Assembly (NCBI GenBank): GCA_003116975.1
Contig: BGKB01000097.1
Location: 186,001 to 250,000, forward strand
Direction: 5' to 3'
From: Aurantiochytrium sp. KH105
Lineage: Eukaryota; Sar; Bigyra; Thraustochytrida; Thraustochytriidae
Length of the DNA: 64,000 nt
Below, piece after piece: positions 36,699 to 50,200 of the stretch. Every line of letters starts with the position of its first letter. Positions within the stretch are counted from its first letter, which is position 1. Position numbers and translations under genes: made by a program. The notes beneath the pieces were generated by a model. That model was not told the DNA's origin. It saw nothing but the letters and a program-made list of their open reading frames with translations, and did no database searches.

Positions 36699-37892
36699 TT
36701 ATGATGTGGTGGAGGCTGCAGAGGAGGAGCTTCCTCGGCGCATTGCGGCCTTGGTTTTGATCGATAGTTTGCGACCACCCCGTACGGAGGAATAATTGAG
36801 AGAAGGCCGTCTCCCGCTTCCCGATGAGCCCTGGCTGTTTTCATTTGAGGCAGCCTTCTTTTCACCAACTTCGGAATCTTGGCTTCCCGCACGACTAATG
36901 ATGAGGCGCGGAACGAAGCTACTATTACGTCGCGGCTCGGCCGCTTCGGCATTCTTGTCCACAACCGAGTGCCCTACCATGGTGGAGTTGCTACGCTTCA
37001 TGGTTGCCCGGGTCTTCAGGGACATATGTTTCTTGAAGGACTTCATTTTGGGTGGCCGTGGTTGATGCGTTGGAGCCGCACCGTCCGTATTTCCGTCCTG
37101 CTTCTCGCCAGAAATTTCGGATGTTTTCGCAGCGACGCACGCTGAACCTTCCTTCTCACTCGTCTCATTATGACCGTGTTCGCCCTCGTTTTGAATTGGA
37201 GGAAGCGTTGGCCCCTGCACCGTCACATCTTCATCTGTTGACTTGCCTATTGCGTCGGACTTCTTTTCAATGTCTGCTGTCGCCTCGAGATTTTCTACAT
37301 CTGGAGAGGAGGAGAGTCTCTCAGCATTGGCGGCATTGGCGGTAGTTTTCTTGTCCTCTTGCTGCAAATCCCGAGCCTCCTCTTTGTTGCCATGCACCTC
37401 CTCATTGATGCTGGGCGAATTATCAACGCTGAGTCGCTTTGAATTGACCTGTGCCAGCAAGGCATCGCCACTATCGTGTTGCATGGCTTGGATGGAGAAC
37501 TTTCGACTCGTCGTGGCGTCTGGAATTGATTGGAAAGAGTGCTTAAATTTGAGATCTTTAAAGGACATTCCCGTCGTCACCTCGATGGTGGCTCGTCGAA
37601 CGTCCGTCAGTCTCTCCCTCGAAGACTGAAATTTGGGATTCAAAAGAGCTGTGCTTCGTCGCGCGTGTGACATACTGTATGCCCGTTCGCTCTCCGCACC
37701 CCGGATGTCATCATTATCGCGGCCATTAGCGCCGCCCCCACGTGCGTGCGTCGGTGCATTTCTCGCTGCGCGATCTGCGCGCAAGAGCTCCAGAGAAGAG
37801 CGCTTCAGCGCGCAGTCCTCGCTGCCTGCATTGTCCTCGTTCGCGTGTGCAGGCTCCGCGACCTGCCCGGGCAGGAGCACGTCCTTGTCCAT
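36699..37892 (-). CDS. Disordered basic/Ser-rich protein with twin phospho-like motifs
   Basis: Start set at ATG 37892 (MDKDVLLPGQV), since the longer ORF opens with GTG; 397 residues. No fold is recognisable. Composition is Ser, Lys, Arg, Glu and Asn-rich throughout, which indicates disorder. Two related basic motifs occur near the C-terminus, KKHMSLKTRATMKRSNST and GRKLSIKTKAAMRRGSSS. Each has (K)xSxKTxAxMxRxxS and an RRxS/KRxS-type site suitable for basophilic kinases. RRNSSF and TSRKFSIQAM elsewhere are similar. This pattern suggests a kinase-regulated adaptor or filament-binding protein, which is inference. It lies upstream of the IQ protein on the same strand. Confidence 0.55.
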   Translation of the reverse strand: MDKDVLLPGQVAEPAHANEDNAGSEDCALKRSSLELLRADRAARNAPTHARGGGANGRDNDDIRGAESERAYSMSHARRSTALLNPKFQSSRERLTDVRRATIEVTTGMSFKDLKFKHSFQSIPDATTSRKFSIQAMQHDSGDALLAQVNSKRLSVDNSPSINEEVHGNKEEARDLQQEDKKTTANAANAERLSSSPDVENLEATADIEKKSDAIGKSTDEDVTVQGPTLPPIQNEGEHGHNETSEKEGSACVAAKTSEISGEKQDGNTDGAAPTHQPRPPKMKSFKKHMSLKTRATMKRSNSTMVGHSVVDKNAEAAEPRRNSSFVPRLIISRAGSQDSEVGEKKAASNENSQGSSGSGRRPSLNYSSVRGGRKLSIKTKAAMRRGSSSSAASTTS

Positions 37893-38641
37893 GGGAAAGC
37901 GACGCCGAGGCCGTCTCGCTCCTCGCGATGCCGCCGGTCTGGTCTGGCGGTCGATCACCTGCTGCTTTGCCTACGCGTATATACGTACGCGAGGCCAGGC
38001 GAGGCGAAGCGCGGACGGCGGCCTCCCTGCCTGCCTTCCTCCTCGCCCCGCGGACGCTCGCGCGGGTCTGCGCGCGGGTCTGCGCGCGAGCGAGCGAAGC
38101 CGCCGCAGCTTTTGCTTGCTCGATGTGCCGCACTTGGCTACTTCCGTGTCGTTTTTATGCGCAATAGGTCCGTTGCGGGACACCGTCGGGGGAGAGCACC
38201 AGTGCAGACGGATACGGCCACGACAGAGTGTAAGCGTCCTTGACGGAAGGAGCTCTTCGACCGCACCTCCCCGCAACCCGAAATCGAATATTATTCGAGA
38301 TCGACTGTGAACTGTGAACGCTGGTTCGCAGTCAGAGCCTCTTGTGCTATATTTTGTACTTTTGCTCTTGCCGAGGCTCTCGCGGAGAAAAGCAAGGCCT
38401 TCCGAGGAACAAATAACCCCCAGCATCCGCGGCCGCCAGCGACACGCTGTCGGCTGCGGCGGCGATGTTACGCTCACTTGCTCGTAACGAATTCATAGTC
38501 AGTTCAACGAAAAAGCTTGACCGCAGTAATGGAAGGATCTTTGTCACGTGGGCGGAGCACGAACACGAACGGTGGGTGGTGCTTTTGTAGGAGGAGAGAT
38601 AAGAAGAAAAGGAGAGAAAGGAAGAAAGGCTAGTGGAGCTC
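37893..38641. other. GC-rich intergenic
   Basis: Promoter of the disordered-protein gene and 3' region of the next gene. ORFs open on both strands overlap each other and are Arg/Ala/Ser-rich, so none is called. Confidence 0.45.
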
Positions 38642-39919
38642 TCAGTAGAGACTTCCGACATCCGAGTTACCATCAGAGGATCCGTCGCCACCGAGATCGA
38701 AGGCGTCGAGCTCGTACTCGGAAGCCACGCGAATACAGAACTGCAGAGGCTGCGTGCAAAAAGGAACGAGCATATAGACCGAGTCGGCCTTGAGCTCCAA
38801 GCGAAGACCCGTCATGCTGCTCTTGCGCGTGGCGGGAATGCACGTTTGCACGAGAAAATCTCGCGTCCAAAACGCACGCGGATCGTCGCAGGCCTCGTAT
38901 TCCTCCCCCGGGACGGCATAAATGTCCATACCCGTACCCTTGATGAAGTTGATGTCGTTGAGAAGCTCAAAGGTTACGATGGCCTGAACATCAACATTGC
39001 CTCTGGCTGACAAAACATATTGCGGCGACTCGTCATAGTCTTCTTGCTCTACCTCGTCATCATCTTCGTCCTCGTCCTGCTCTGGGAAGACGCCGTAGAA
39101 TCGCTCTTGAGCCCAGCGGTCCGGAACCTTGTAACAGATCGAGATGGCGCTTTCGACAGTGCTGTCGAGATCAAACCACACGAGCTGCGGGCTCACGCCC
39201 GCGCCATTCGAGGTAGCAGGAGCCGATGCCGAGGCATCAAATTTGCAGCCGCGCCAAAGCGTTGCCTGCGAGCCTTGGGCACCCGTGGCGACCGCAAATC
39301 CGGAAACAAGCCACTCGACATTGCCGCTCCGCACGATTGCAATGGCTGTGCACGGGGCGTCATAAAAGGCCTTGCCGAGCTGCTCCTTGGTCGAGGTGGC
39401 GATGAATCCTCCGCTGAGGTGCACGAGCATAGCCTCCGCCGTGCGCTCCTCGTTAGCACCTGCCACGGAAAGGTAATTTTGCTTGCGTCGGGCGGTACGC
39501 TGCGAGATCTCTGCAGTATCTGCCGAGATGAGCGAAAGTGCATCGGACTGCGAGGGCGCATGGGCCTCTTGCGAGAGACCTGCGAGCGAGACACCGCCGG
39601 CAACAGAAACTGACCCGCCCACCGAGCTTGTGTCTGCGGCGGCACCACTCTCTGTAGCAGCCATGCTTTCTGGTACGGCCACACCTTCTGCGGGCTCCAG
39701 ATCAGCGGCCTCGGAGGGGACGAGCGAGTCCACCTCGTCGTCCTCGCCGTTGGTGTCCACATCCTCGGCATCCTCATCATTGGCGAGCGCGACGGCGGAC
39801 TTGGTCAGCAGCGATTGGCTCACGAGATCTCCATTCTGCATGCAGCTCTGCGTACCCGGCAGAAGGAAGTTCTTCACGCTGCCGGCGACCGCGAGCACGG
39901 TGTCAAGGCGCTCCTCCAT
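38642..39919 (-). CDS. Hypothetical protein, possible calpain-III-like C-terminal domain
   Basis: A 425-residue ORF with a good ATG (MEERLDTVLAVAGSV). Residues about 50-150 are acidic and Ser/Ala-rich, probably disordered. From about 160 there is beta-rich sequence with an acidic loop (EQDEDEDDDEVEQED, about 280-295). The last ~130 residues (YVLSARGNVDVQAIVTFELL, then GTGMDIYAVPG, RDFLVQTCIPA, SVYMLVPFCTQPLQFCIRVA) follow the strand pattern of calpain domain III / C2-like sandwiches, where the final strands read Y-x-x-(V/I)-P...F-x-(I/L)-R-V. There is no protease domain. Function unknown. The fold suggestion is from pattern only. Confidence 0.55.
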   Translation of the reverse strand: MEERLDTVLAVAGSVKNFLLPGTQSCMQNGDLVSQSLLTKSAVALANDEDAEDVDTNGEDDEVDSLVPSEAADLEPAEGVAVPESMAATESGAAADTSSVGGSVSVAGGVSLAGLSQEAHAPSQSDALSLISADTAEISQRTARRKQNYLSVAGANEERTAEAMLVHLSGGFIATSTKEQLGKAFYDAPCTAIAIVRSGNVEWLVSGFAVATGAQGSQATLWRGCKFDASASAPATSNGAGVSPQLVWFDLDSTVESAISICYKVPDRWAQERFYGVFPEQDEDEDDDEVEQEDYDESPQYVLSARGNVDVQAIVTFELLNDINFIKGTGMDIYAVPGEEYEACDDPRAFWTRDFLVQTCIPATRKSSMTGLRLELKADSVYMLVPFCTQPLQFCIRVASEYELDAFDLGGDGSSDGNSDVGSLY

Positions 39920-40152
39920 GTTTGCTGCGCGAACAAGCTGCCCCGTAGGACCTTCTCGCTCGCCTCTCGCCTGCTCTTCTCCTCTCTGCTACCGGCGCGC
40001 TGGAGCTCGAACCTGAGTGCAGCAGAGGTCGTCCTCCCGCTCGCCGGCGCCGCACTCCTCGCTGCCTCGCTGCCCGCCTGCCCGCTCTGCGCGCGCGGCC
40101 TGTCGCCGGTGGCGGGAAATCGATTCGTGGATTGCGCTTTCCTCCTTTCAAA

Positions 40153-40200
40153 TTCTTTCTTTCTTTCTTTCTTTTTTTCTTTCTTTCTTGCTTGCTTGCT
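40153..40200. repeat. TTCT/TTGC tetranucleotide microsatellite
   Basis: TTCT units, with one longer T run, pass into CTTG units. Confidence 0.85.
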
Positions 40201-40281
40201 GGAGGCCAGCCACTGCCGGCCGCGGCCGCGCAAGTCAGCTATGGCCGCATTCTCCACTTGCGCGCCGCGATCAATCAGTGG

Positions 40282-40401
<120 letters not shown>

Positions 40402-40481
40402 CCGAATGAATGGAAAATGCAGTGGTGAATGGAACGAAATCGAATGAATGAAAAATGCAAATGAATGGAAATGAAATTCAA

Positions 40482-40519
40482 GGAATGAATGAATGAATGA
40501 ATGAATGAATGAATGAATG
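40482..40519. repeat. GAAT tetranucleotide microsatellite
   Basis: About nine GAAT units. Similar degenerate units occur just before it from about 40404. Confidence 0.9.
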
Positions 40520-41267
40520 CGTGGCAAGATGGGGCGCCGCTGCCGCTTGCGCTGCCTCGCGCAGTCGCGCACGGAGTGAAAGCCTCGACCTGAATGGATG
40601 GCGCGGGAGGGCGCGCCAGGAGGCCGGCGCGATGATTGCGAGCGCAGCGGTGACCGACCCATCCATCGGCCGACCGACCTGTGAGGGAGGAAGGAGGTAT
40701 GGGTGGCATAAGGCGGCACGGCACGGCATGACGTAGCGCAAGAAATCCTCGCCGAGGACGAGCGACAGCGGCGCGGGCATGGAGCCAGGCCGCCGGCGCT
40801 GCTACTTCTTGTCGGCGGCACGTGCTCGCCCGCGCGTGCGAGATGCCGGCCGGCTTCCACCTCGGCGCGGCGGAGTCCTTCACTTCTTTGCGGAGCTGCG
40901 TCCATCGTCTGTGGGGAAACCCACCCACCGTTGACGCAGATGATGGAGATGATGCGAGGCACAGGCAGAGATGGGCTCCGTCAGGAACGAAAAGGGGTGC
41001 TGTCGCGACGCGGAGACTGCTGTTCGCCTCTCTTTCTCTCTCTCACCTCTCTCGCGCGCGCATTTGCGTTCTTGGGGCGAGGAGAGCGGTGGCAAGAGTG
41101 GCTGGCTTGCCTCCAGGCAGGCCACTTGACAACTGCAACGTGTGCGCTGCACGTGCTATGTAGTACCGTCCTGTAGCCGCTGCCACCGCCACTAACACCA
41201 CCACCAATACCATCACCACCTTTGTGCCTTTGCGCCTTGTCCAAAATAGTGGTATATAATTGTGTGT

Positions 41268-44200
41268 TTAGGAATCGATGTTGAGACTGAGCGAGACACC
41301 CTGAAGGACCCAACGACTCGGGTGCTCGGTAGTTGCAAGGTCGGCAGAAAACACTAGACCGACACCCATGGCGTTGCGGCGATCCTGCGTCACGTACACG
41401 GGCGTCTTGAGCGTGTCCTGCAGCTTGAGCTTGCTCGCTTCGATGGGAATGACGCGAAGCAATGGCAGCTCCTGGACGAGGACCTTTGGCGGCTGCGGAA
41501 CGAGGCAACTCTGCTCCAGATCCCAAGCCGCGCCTTCGAGATAGAGTCCAGACACAAAACATCCCATATCAGGGCGCTCTTCTACCTGGTCTGGCGAGCT
41601 GTACTGGGTCACCTTCGTGTACATGACACTCTTGTCGAGCGGCCAGTTACGCTGGCGACATGCCGCCTGGACCAGTGCCGTCAGGTACGACTCTGGAATG
41701 TGAAGACCCGAAAGCCACATGACCTTGGGCTCACCCTCCTCAATCCAAGAGCTGTACTGATCGAATCGGTGCTTAAAGTGCTCGATCCACGAACCCAGAC
41801 CCTTTTGCGTGTCCGGGCAAAGACGGCGCCACATTCCCGGGAGGTAACCATTAAACAGCGAAGAGGCGAGCTCATCGAGGGCCTCACTCATACCAATCTC
41901 TCCCTTGAGCGCACGCTTGAGATCCACCAGCGACGAGGCCATCGTGGCAACCAGCACATTCCAGCGCTCGAGCTCTTGCAAGAGGACGATTTCAGTCGGG
42001 CTCGGAATGCCAAGCTTCTTCTTAACAATGAGGATGTCCACCGGCTCTGGGACATTGCGCTGAATGTTCTCAGCAGACCGCTCAATGACTTCTTCACGGG
42101 ACATTCCACCCGACGAGGACGCCGTACGAGGCTGCAAATCGACCAGGTTCTTCCACAGACTACGCGTGGCGCTCGTGAGGTAACCAATCTCAGCGTTAGG
42201 GTGAAGACCAAAGACGGACGGACCGCAATTGAGCGGCATCTTCTCCACATGACCTCGCAACGTTTCAAGCTGACCATCCTCGGGCAAATCATACTCAAAA
42301 CCTGCGCGCGAAAAGAAGAACTTCTGGCAGTCATCAAAGAGAAAGTCGCCCATGTATTCGTCCACATACGTGAGAAGAACGCGTCGATCGTAGTCATCAG
42401 ATACACGTCCGCCGTACATGGCACTGCCCACCAGATAGGAGATGCTTCCCCAGGGGATCATCTCGTCGCCATTGTCGAGAGCCTTGTTCAGGTACAGCGA
42501 CACGAGACGACGCGAGACGGCGTAGTCGCTGCCAGCAAAATCGTAAGCCACATTAAATCCAATCTTGCCGTACTTGCGGCGCTCCTGCACCACAGCATGT
42601 AAAAAGGTCAACACATACACGAGCGGACGGTAGGCCGCGTGGTCGCACTCTTCCAAGACAGACTCGTCGAGACGAGCCAACGTCGAGCGCATGTTAAGTT
42701 TGAGGCCATCAGGCGGTTCCGTGACGACCTTGAGCGAGCGCTGAAGGATACCCATGGGGAACTTCTCCGTCGGATCAGTAGTCATCCACAGACGAAAGGC
42801 CGGATTCACCTTGTGCATTGTCTCCAGAACCTTTTCAAGCTCGCGAAGCCACGAAATGAGCAAGTGACAGTTTTGCAAAAGAACCCAGTGTCCGCGTGCC
42901 GCACCGGTCTCGAGCAGCTGCATTGCCAATGGACCCTGGCCCTGACCCAGCGACACTGTCTTGAAAAGGTTACCCGCAAAGCCAAGCTCCTCGCCGAGCG
43001 CCTGAATATCCAGCGCAGGATCTGCACCAGGGGACAAAATAAAGACCATGGGCGTGTACTCTGTCGACTGATTGAAGATTCGCTGAAAGTTGAGCACGGG
43101 CGGCTGCACATACTTTTCACCGAGTCGTGGATGGCCCATGATAAAGAGCTTGACGGCATTGTAGACGCGATCGGGACGGAAGCAACGCGTCAGCAAAAGG
43201 CCCTCGAAAGGATTGAGACGTTGGGCAAAGCCCTCGGGAAAAGGCTCCGTTTCGGGCGCCTCGAGCTCGTACCACGCATTCCACGAGCGTTCCTGATTCT
43301 CCACAGAGTCCGCGAGACCTGCAAAGCTCTCGCCCATTGTCTCGAGCTTGAGCAGATCTTTCCAGCCCGAGTCCGAGATCCATTCGCAAGGTTTCTTGCG
43401 TGACTCACCATCTGAGGAAATCGACGTGTCACCCTTGAGGAAGAAGTCGAGCTGCGAGCGATCCAGCTCGCCATCACCCTCCATAATCATGCAAGTCAGC
43501 TGCAAGGAGAACATGAGCTTGTGGCGCTCAAAGATGCCCGTGCAGGTGTAGTCGTAGAGCTGGCGCGTCGCCTCCTCAATCATGTTGCGCAGACGGTTGT
43601 CTAGAATGCCGTCCTTCTTTGCATCGTCGAGACTCTTTTGAAACACAGTGAGAAACGAGGCCAGCGAAGTCTCGTACATGCGCATAAGCGTCGAAAGACC
43701 GGACAGGGCAAAGAAGAGAATCGAGCCTCGTTTCGCCACGGGCTGGTACTGCTTACGAGCGGACTGGATCTCGTCCTTTGTAAATGATGCATTCTCAATT
43801 TGCGCGTGAATGTCGACGGCCTTGGTCTTTGCCTCCTCAAGCGTGGCAATGAGCTCTTCGTTATCGAGAATGTTACCCGTCGACGACGCTAGGGTCTTGA
43901 GCAGGGTATCTTCGAGTTGGGCAAGCGCTTGCGTGTTATCACTCATTTGCGTGACGATCTCTGCGAACTTCTCCTCAATATCCGCACGCTCATGTCCCAC
44001 GACCACGTTGAGCAGCTGATCTGCAAGACCCGAGATCGTCACACTGTAGTTGATGATCATCGTCTTACCCATGACTTCGGGCGTGTAATGCGGGTTGGCC
44101 AGCTTGGTCGTCATGTAGAGCCTAAAGTTTGCGTCCCAATCGACCTTTTTGTCGCCAATCACAATCATGCGCTGGCCATTCTCAACAATTGTGTTGCGCT

Positions 44201-47200
44201 CCAGCACAGGATCGATCATCGGATCGAGTTCCTCGTCGACATTCTCAAAGAGGTACGGATTACCAAACTGGATCGCGAGCTCCAGATGCTTCATGAAGTC
44301 ACCGTCGCTAAACGTGCGCACCGTCAAGTTGTTCGCCGCCTCCTTGCGCTTGATCCACTTGACGGCCTGCTGCTGCGGGTCGATACAAAGGGGGAAGCGC
44401 GAGCAGTTCGTGGTAAGAATACCGTTCTGGATCGAATGGTCGTCACCGGGGAGGCCCTCGCCATTCCACTTTTGGATTTCAACATCGTCCGTCAGCAACG
44501 TCTCAACCTTGAAGTCATCCGACAGCGGTACGCCACGCTCGCGCACATCCGGCTCCCAGACACCTTCCACCAACTCGCGACGGTACTTGGAGGTGAACAC
44601 GCCCAAGTAGGAGAGAAAGGAGGCTCCCAGAAGGCAGTCGCCCACGAGCTGTACAGTCTTGCTCTCGAGACCAGCAATGTCCTTGCTCCAGCGCTCCTTC
44701 TCGGAACTCAAGCCCTCAATGAGCTTGCTTGCGGCCGTAAGACGCTTCTCCATGAGCTGTGCCTCGTCACGAAGCGCCGTAAGCTCCTCATTGGCTTCCG
44801 AGAACTTGGCGTTAAGCTCTCCGAGCTGCTCTTCGAGCTCGGAGAGCTTTTGCATGATCTCCCCAAGCTCCTTCTCGGCAGCCGCCTTTTGCTTTTCGAG
44901 GTCACGGACCTTGTTACGCAGAGGCTCGACATTCCGTGCGACCTCGTGGTACTTGACAATGGCGATAACCCACTGAAACAGACCGGCGCCGGCCTTGGAG
45001 ATTTTCTTCATGTTCTCCATGTTGAACTCCGGGTCGCGAAAGTAGGTTTTCACCTTGCGAATCATCTTCTCCGTGATCGAGTCCTTGTCGTACGCCTTGA
45101 GCGAAGCGAGAAAGTTGCCTTGGCCCATCATGGCCTTGGCACCCTTCCAGCCCGAGTTCTCATCTTCCGTTCCTGTGGGTCGCAGATACACGACGCACAT
45201 GCACACGGAGGCCACGGCAGGGGGTGGCGACGCAAAAGCCTTGATCTCAGTAATGTCGTTCTTGTCGAGGTTGTCAAGAGCCTCGGCGGCCGCCTCGAGC
45301 GCGGGCAAGGCCTCCATGAGCTGCTCGTCAGCCTTGGCCTTTTCGGCCACAATGATCTCGTTGCTCTCCTCGAGCTCCTTCTTCTTTTGCTCGGCAGCCT
45401 CTTGCTGTTCGGCGGCAATCTTTTGCTTCGCATCAATGTCGGCAATCATTTCTTGGCAATCCTTTGTCTTGCCGTCGACAATGATCTTCTTCGAAGCGAG
45501 CTCCTTGCTCATGGCATCCACAGAGACCTCTGCTTCTTGCAGCTTGGTGAGACCTCCGCCGAGACGCTTGATGTTTTCTTCAACCTTGCGCTTGTTCTCC
45601 TTCATTCCAGCTCTGTAGTTGGCTAGATAGTCGAGAAAGTTCTTGGGGGTCACATAGTTGTGGCGCCGCAGCTCTGCGTAGAAGCGCTCACTCGATTCAA
45701 TCACGCCCTGGTGCACCACGACCATGTGTTCCACAATAGCCTCGCGCTGTTGTTCGGGAAGGGGCTCGTCCTGCAAAAAGTAGTTGGCCACGCTCCGAAG
45801 CGCATCGGCGGGCCAAGGAAAGAACCAATCAATCACGCATCCGCTGACGAGTCCGGGGAAGTTACGGCATCGCACGCGCAACGTGTCTCCACTTGGCGAC
45901 ATGGCCAGCACAATGTGCAAGTTCATGCGGCACTTGCGCACATAAAAGGCCCACAGGTTGTCCTTGGTGTCGATGAGCCCCGCGGCCTTGGCCTCAGCGC
46001 GCACACCATTGCATGCCGCGTCCTTTTCGTCATTCTCCAAGAGTGCTGGCACCATGCCCGTGGTAAGCATGTTGTTAATGAGTTCAAGAAAGCCCTCCTC
46101 CACAACATGGGCATCCGTAAAGAGAAAGACGACAGGGCCCTCACCGAGCATGCGATAGAGCTCCTTGAGATCATCGCGGAACTCCTTTTCGCCATAGCCA
46201 CGAGAGAGCACAATCTCAAAGATCTTGTACCCGCACGCAAAGGTGGCAAGACGCGTCAGCGATTGCTTGCCGCTACCACCGACACCAACCAGCAAGCAAT
46301 GGCCCAACGGAAGACCAAGCACGCGGTAAATGCGGCACAAATGCTCGATGGCCATCTCAAAGAGAACAAGTGTCATCGGCTTGTTATCGACATTGTAGAG
46401 CTCGAGCACCTCATCAAACACTTTGCGCACCGTGTCAAAGGTTTGCAGATCCTTGTAAATCATTGGGTCCTCCGCTTCCTCTGCGAGCCGGCTCACAGCC
46501 TGCGTAAAGTCACCAAAGAGCATCGGTTCCGCCATTACAGCGTCAACGTGCTCGGGAAAGTTCTCTGCCAAAATGGTGGTGAACTCCTCGCGAACATACA
46601 GATGATCCTCTTCCGAAATGAGACGATCAAAGAGAACGCGTGCGCACTCGTTGCGCCACAGTCGCACCACGGACCCGGGCATGCCGTCAAACTCATCAGG
46701 CGTGGCGCGGCACATGCCTTCAAAGATGCGTCCCAAGTCGCGCAAGTTGAACACGTAGTGAAACTTGGACGGCGTAGGGGGTAGCGCAAGCAAGAGGGCG
46801 TTGTACAAACGCAAAGTGCAAGACGTGATCTTGGGTCCGAGAGCCACAACGTTGTCGTCGAACTTGTCCTTGAGGTAAGACGTAATGATGGAACTGTAAA
46901 TGTGGGTCAACACAGCCTCGCTGGGCGGTGTAAGGTTGAACACGTTGAAGAGCGAGATAAAGCGCGGGTCGACATTGTTGCGCCCACCACCGGGAGGGCC
47001 CATGGCGGCAAAGAACTGAAGATCCTTGTAGATGCGCAAATCCAGATCCTTGCCACGGTCATACATGGCGCCCTTGCCAACAAGAAAGTGCAAAAGCGCA
47101 ATCGGGGCCTGCGTGCCATACGTGTCTACAATCGGCATGTTCATGTCGTCAATGAAGATGAGCAACTGCTTTCCAGCAGGCGGGCCATAGATACGACCCG

Positions 47201-50200
47201 TGCGCTTGTCGACCACATCCACAATGTTGTTCTGCACGTCCAAACTCGTGGTACGACTGGAAAAGTTCAGGTTCAACTTCATGTGCGACTCCTGCTTTTG
47301 GCTGTCGATAAAGTTCTGAATGGTCACTGTCTTGGCTGTACCCGGGTCACCAATAAACAGTACAGGCTTCTCGACCACCTTTGTGAGTCGCAAAAGCTGC
47401 GTATACAACACATTCTCCTTGGTCGGCACCATGATGCGGTTGAACTCAAAGGGCGAAGGCTGCTGATACGCAGGGACGCGCGACTCCCACTTTTCCCATC
47501 GGCAGGTCGTAGTGTCGTAATAGGAGTCAAAGAGCTTCTCGGGAAGACCCGTCGACGAGCAGCTTGCAACCACGCTTGCAAAACGGTCGCGTGACTCTTC
47601 GAGAAGCTGACCTCCAATCGACCACACCACACCAAAAACAAAAAGTCCTTCGACGTCCACATCACTGAGCTGCTGTTTGCTAGCCATCGCCGCGGCCGCG
47701 GCGTCCATCTCTTCGGCCTCTTCCGCTGCGTTTTGAGCATCGGGGTCGTCCTTGAGACCGCCCAGCGCCAGCATTGCGTCCATGAGAGCGCAAAGCTGCT
47801 TGACCATGCTCAAGTTCGTGATCGGCACAACTTGCGTGGGGCGCTCGACAATTTCCTCCTCGAGAACACCCTCGAGCACAAAGTCGATACACTTGGGCAC
47901 ATAGGTCTCAAAGAGCTCAAGAAGTAGCGTCTGAAGGTGGGCTCGTGCGTCTGCAGCCTCGGAAGCGTTGCCCTCCGCCTCGTTATCATCTCCAGCCGCT
48001 CCGCCTTGCTCGCTCGCGGGATCACGCGTGCGAACCCATCGCTCGTAGTACGGTTTGTAGCCGAGATTCTTGGGATCGACATAGACCATACCACAGCGCG
48101 AAATTGTCGCTGGACTGGCATACTGAAGGTCAAAGGTTTCCATGATGAGCTTGCAGTAAGGCTGGAGTCGAATGCGTTCTCCGTTCGGCAGGGTAAGCAG
48201 ACGGTTGTCGTCCATGACAGAGTTCATGTTCTCAATCCAGAGCGCATCAACATCACCATCGAAGATGAGCCAGCGCAGCTCATTTTCGCGGCCAGCTGGC
48301 AGCGGCTCGTTCATGGAACGAAACAGGTTACTGAGCACACCGTCTGTCCAGTCACGTGTCACGGGGTCAAGCTCACCATAGAGCTCTGGCAAAGTCTGCG
48401 CCTTGGGGTTGAGCACGAACATTTTGATGCTTTGGTCAAAAGCCTTGCCTTGCGCCTCCTGGAGACACTCAAGCACAACGGTCTTGCCACCTCCGGTGGG
48501 TCCGACAATCATGCACGTGTGACGCGTAAGGAGCGTCTCGTACATTTGAATGGTTTTGTCCACCTGCAGCTGAAAGGTTTCCTCGTCAGAAGGTCGGAAG
48601 CTGTTCTTTTCAAGCCACCCCTCAATTTCTACCTTGAGGAGCTCAAAAGCGACGCGAGGGCAGTCGAGACCCGGGAAGAGATCAGCAATAAGACCGCGGA
48701 ATAGAGGCACATCATCGAACACGAACTTGGGCATGTTCGAGTCACGAAGCGCACGCATCAGCACAAGATCTTCTGGCATCTCGGCGTACTGGCGCTTGAG
48801 GCCACCTGCCATGACTAGCACAGACTTGAGAGCGCGCAGACCGAAATCATAATGATGCTGCTTGGAAAGCTGACCCTTGGCCAGCGAGTACAGCGTGGTC
48901 ATCTTCTTGGCGAGTCCGCGAGCGAGCCCAAAACCTTCGGAGAAAAGCATAATCTCACAAATCTGCAAAAGATCTGGAACAATCATGGTGACGGGTCGGA
49001 AAAGCGCCTTGAGGTTGTCAGGAAGCTCCGTGCGACCGGCATAACCAGGATTCATGGTGACGAAGACACCAATCTTTTTGTCAAGACGAATTTCGGACCC
49101 AAGACCAATGTCAACCTTCTTCCGCCCGGCCTTGAGACCTCCTTGAATGGCCTGCAGCTGCGCAGAGACGACAGAAAGCACCTCAATATTGATGCGATTG
49201 AACTCATCAAAGCATCCCCACGCACCAATCTGCGCCAGACCGCTAAAGATGGAACCCATGGCCTTCCAATCAAGACCTTCACCACAGTTGATGACAAAGC
49301 ACGGAAGCGCCATACCCTTGGCAAGATCCTTGACGGTCTCTGTCTTGCCTGTTCCGGCAGGACCAGCTGGTGCAGTACCGAGATTAAACGTGTGGGCCTG
49401 CGTAATCGTCATGTAGCAGCGATCTGTAAGCGGGGTAATCACGAGACGGCCGTTCAGACCCATGAACTCATAGCCATAGTCAAAAGCACCAGTACACTGG
49501 CGGATGATCACGTCGTCAACGACTTGATCCCAGTAGAAGCGCAGCTGTGACTCCCATGCAAATTCGCGCTCGTCGAGAATGGAATCACGCACGAACTTGT
49601 CGACAATGTCGCGTGCATGTACATCGATAATGAGCAAAGAGTTGACCTTTTTGCGCATGTGGCTCGAAATGTTCTGACGGACCTTGTGAACGAGCTCATT
49701 GAGCTGCGCCGTGAGTTTGTCGGCAAACTGTTTCATGGCGTGCTTGTTTCCATCGCGCACTCTGCGAAAGACGTCCTGGACTTCCCAGGTCCACCAAATC
49801 TGCGTGCCGAGAAGACCGGTCATGCCAATGTTATCATCGACCCACTGCACACGATCTTGCTTGGCATAAAAGAAGGTTCCCTCCTTGGAAATCTTGCGAA
49901 GCGACTTGCGCATTTCGCTCTCCACCGTGGTCATCCACTGCTCGACAGGTCCCTCCACGGGCGCGGGAGTTGCAAAGCTAAATTCTTCGTCTTCGCTAGA
50001 TCCCATGCCAATGACAGTTTTGGCACCGCGTCCAAATTGCAAGTACTTGGTGTTATCGAAGAGCTTGAGCATGTGAACCTGGATGGAGGTTGGATCCGAG
50101 CTGCCCAGCACACTGAGAAGCTCGTCATCAGAGATGAAGAAGAAGCGCGGAAACGAGTTACGTTTCGTGTCGAGGTAGTCGCTCAGAGACTTTTGGCACA

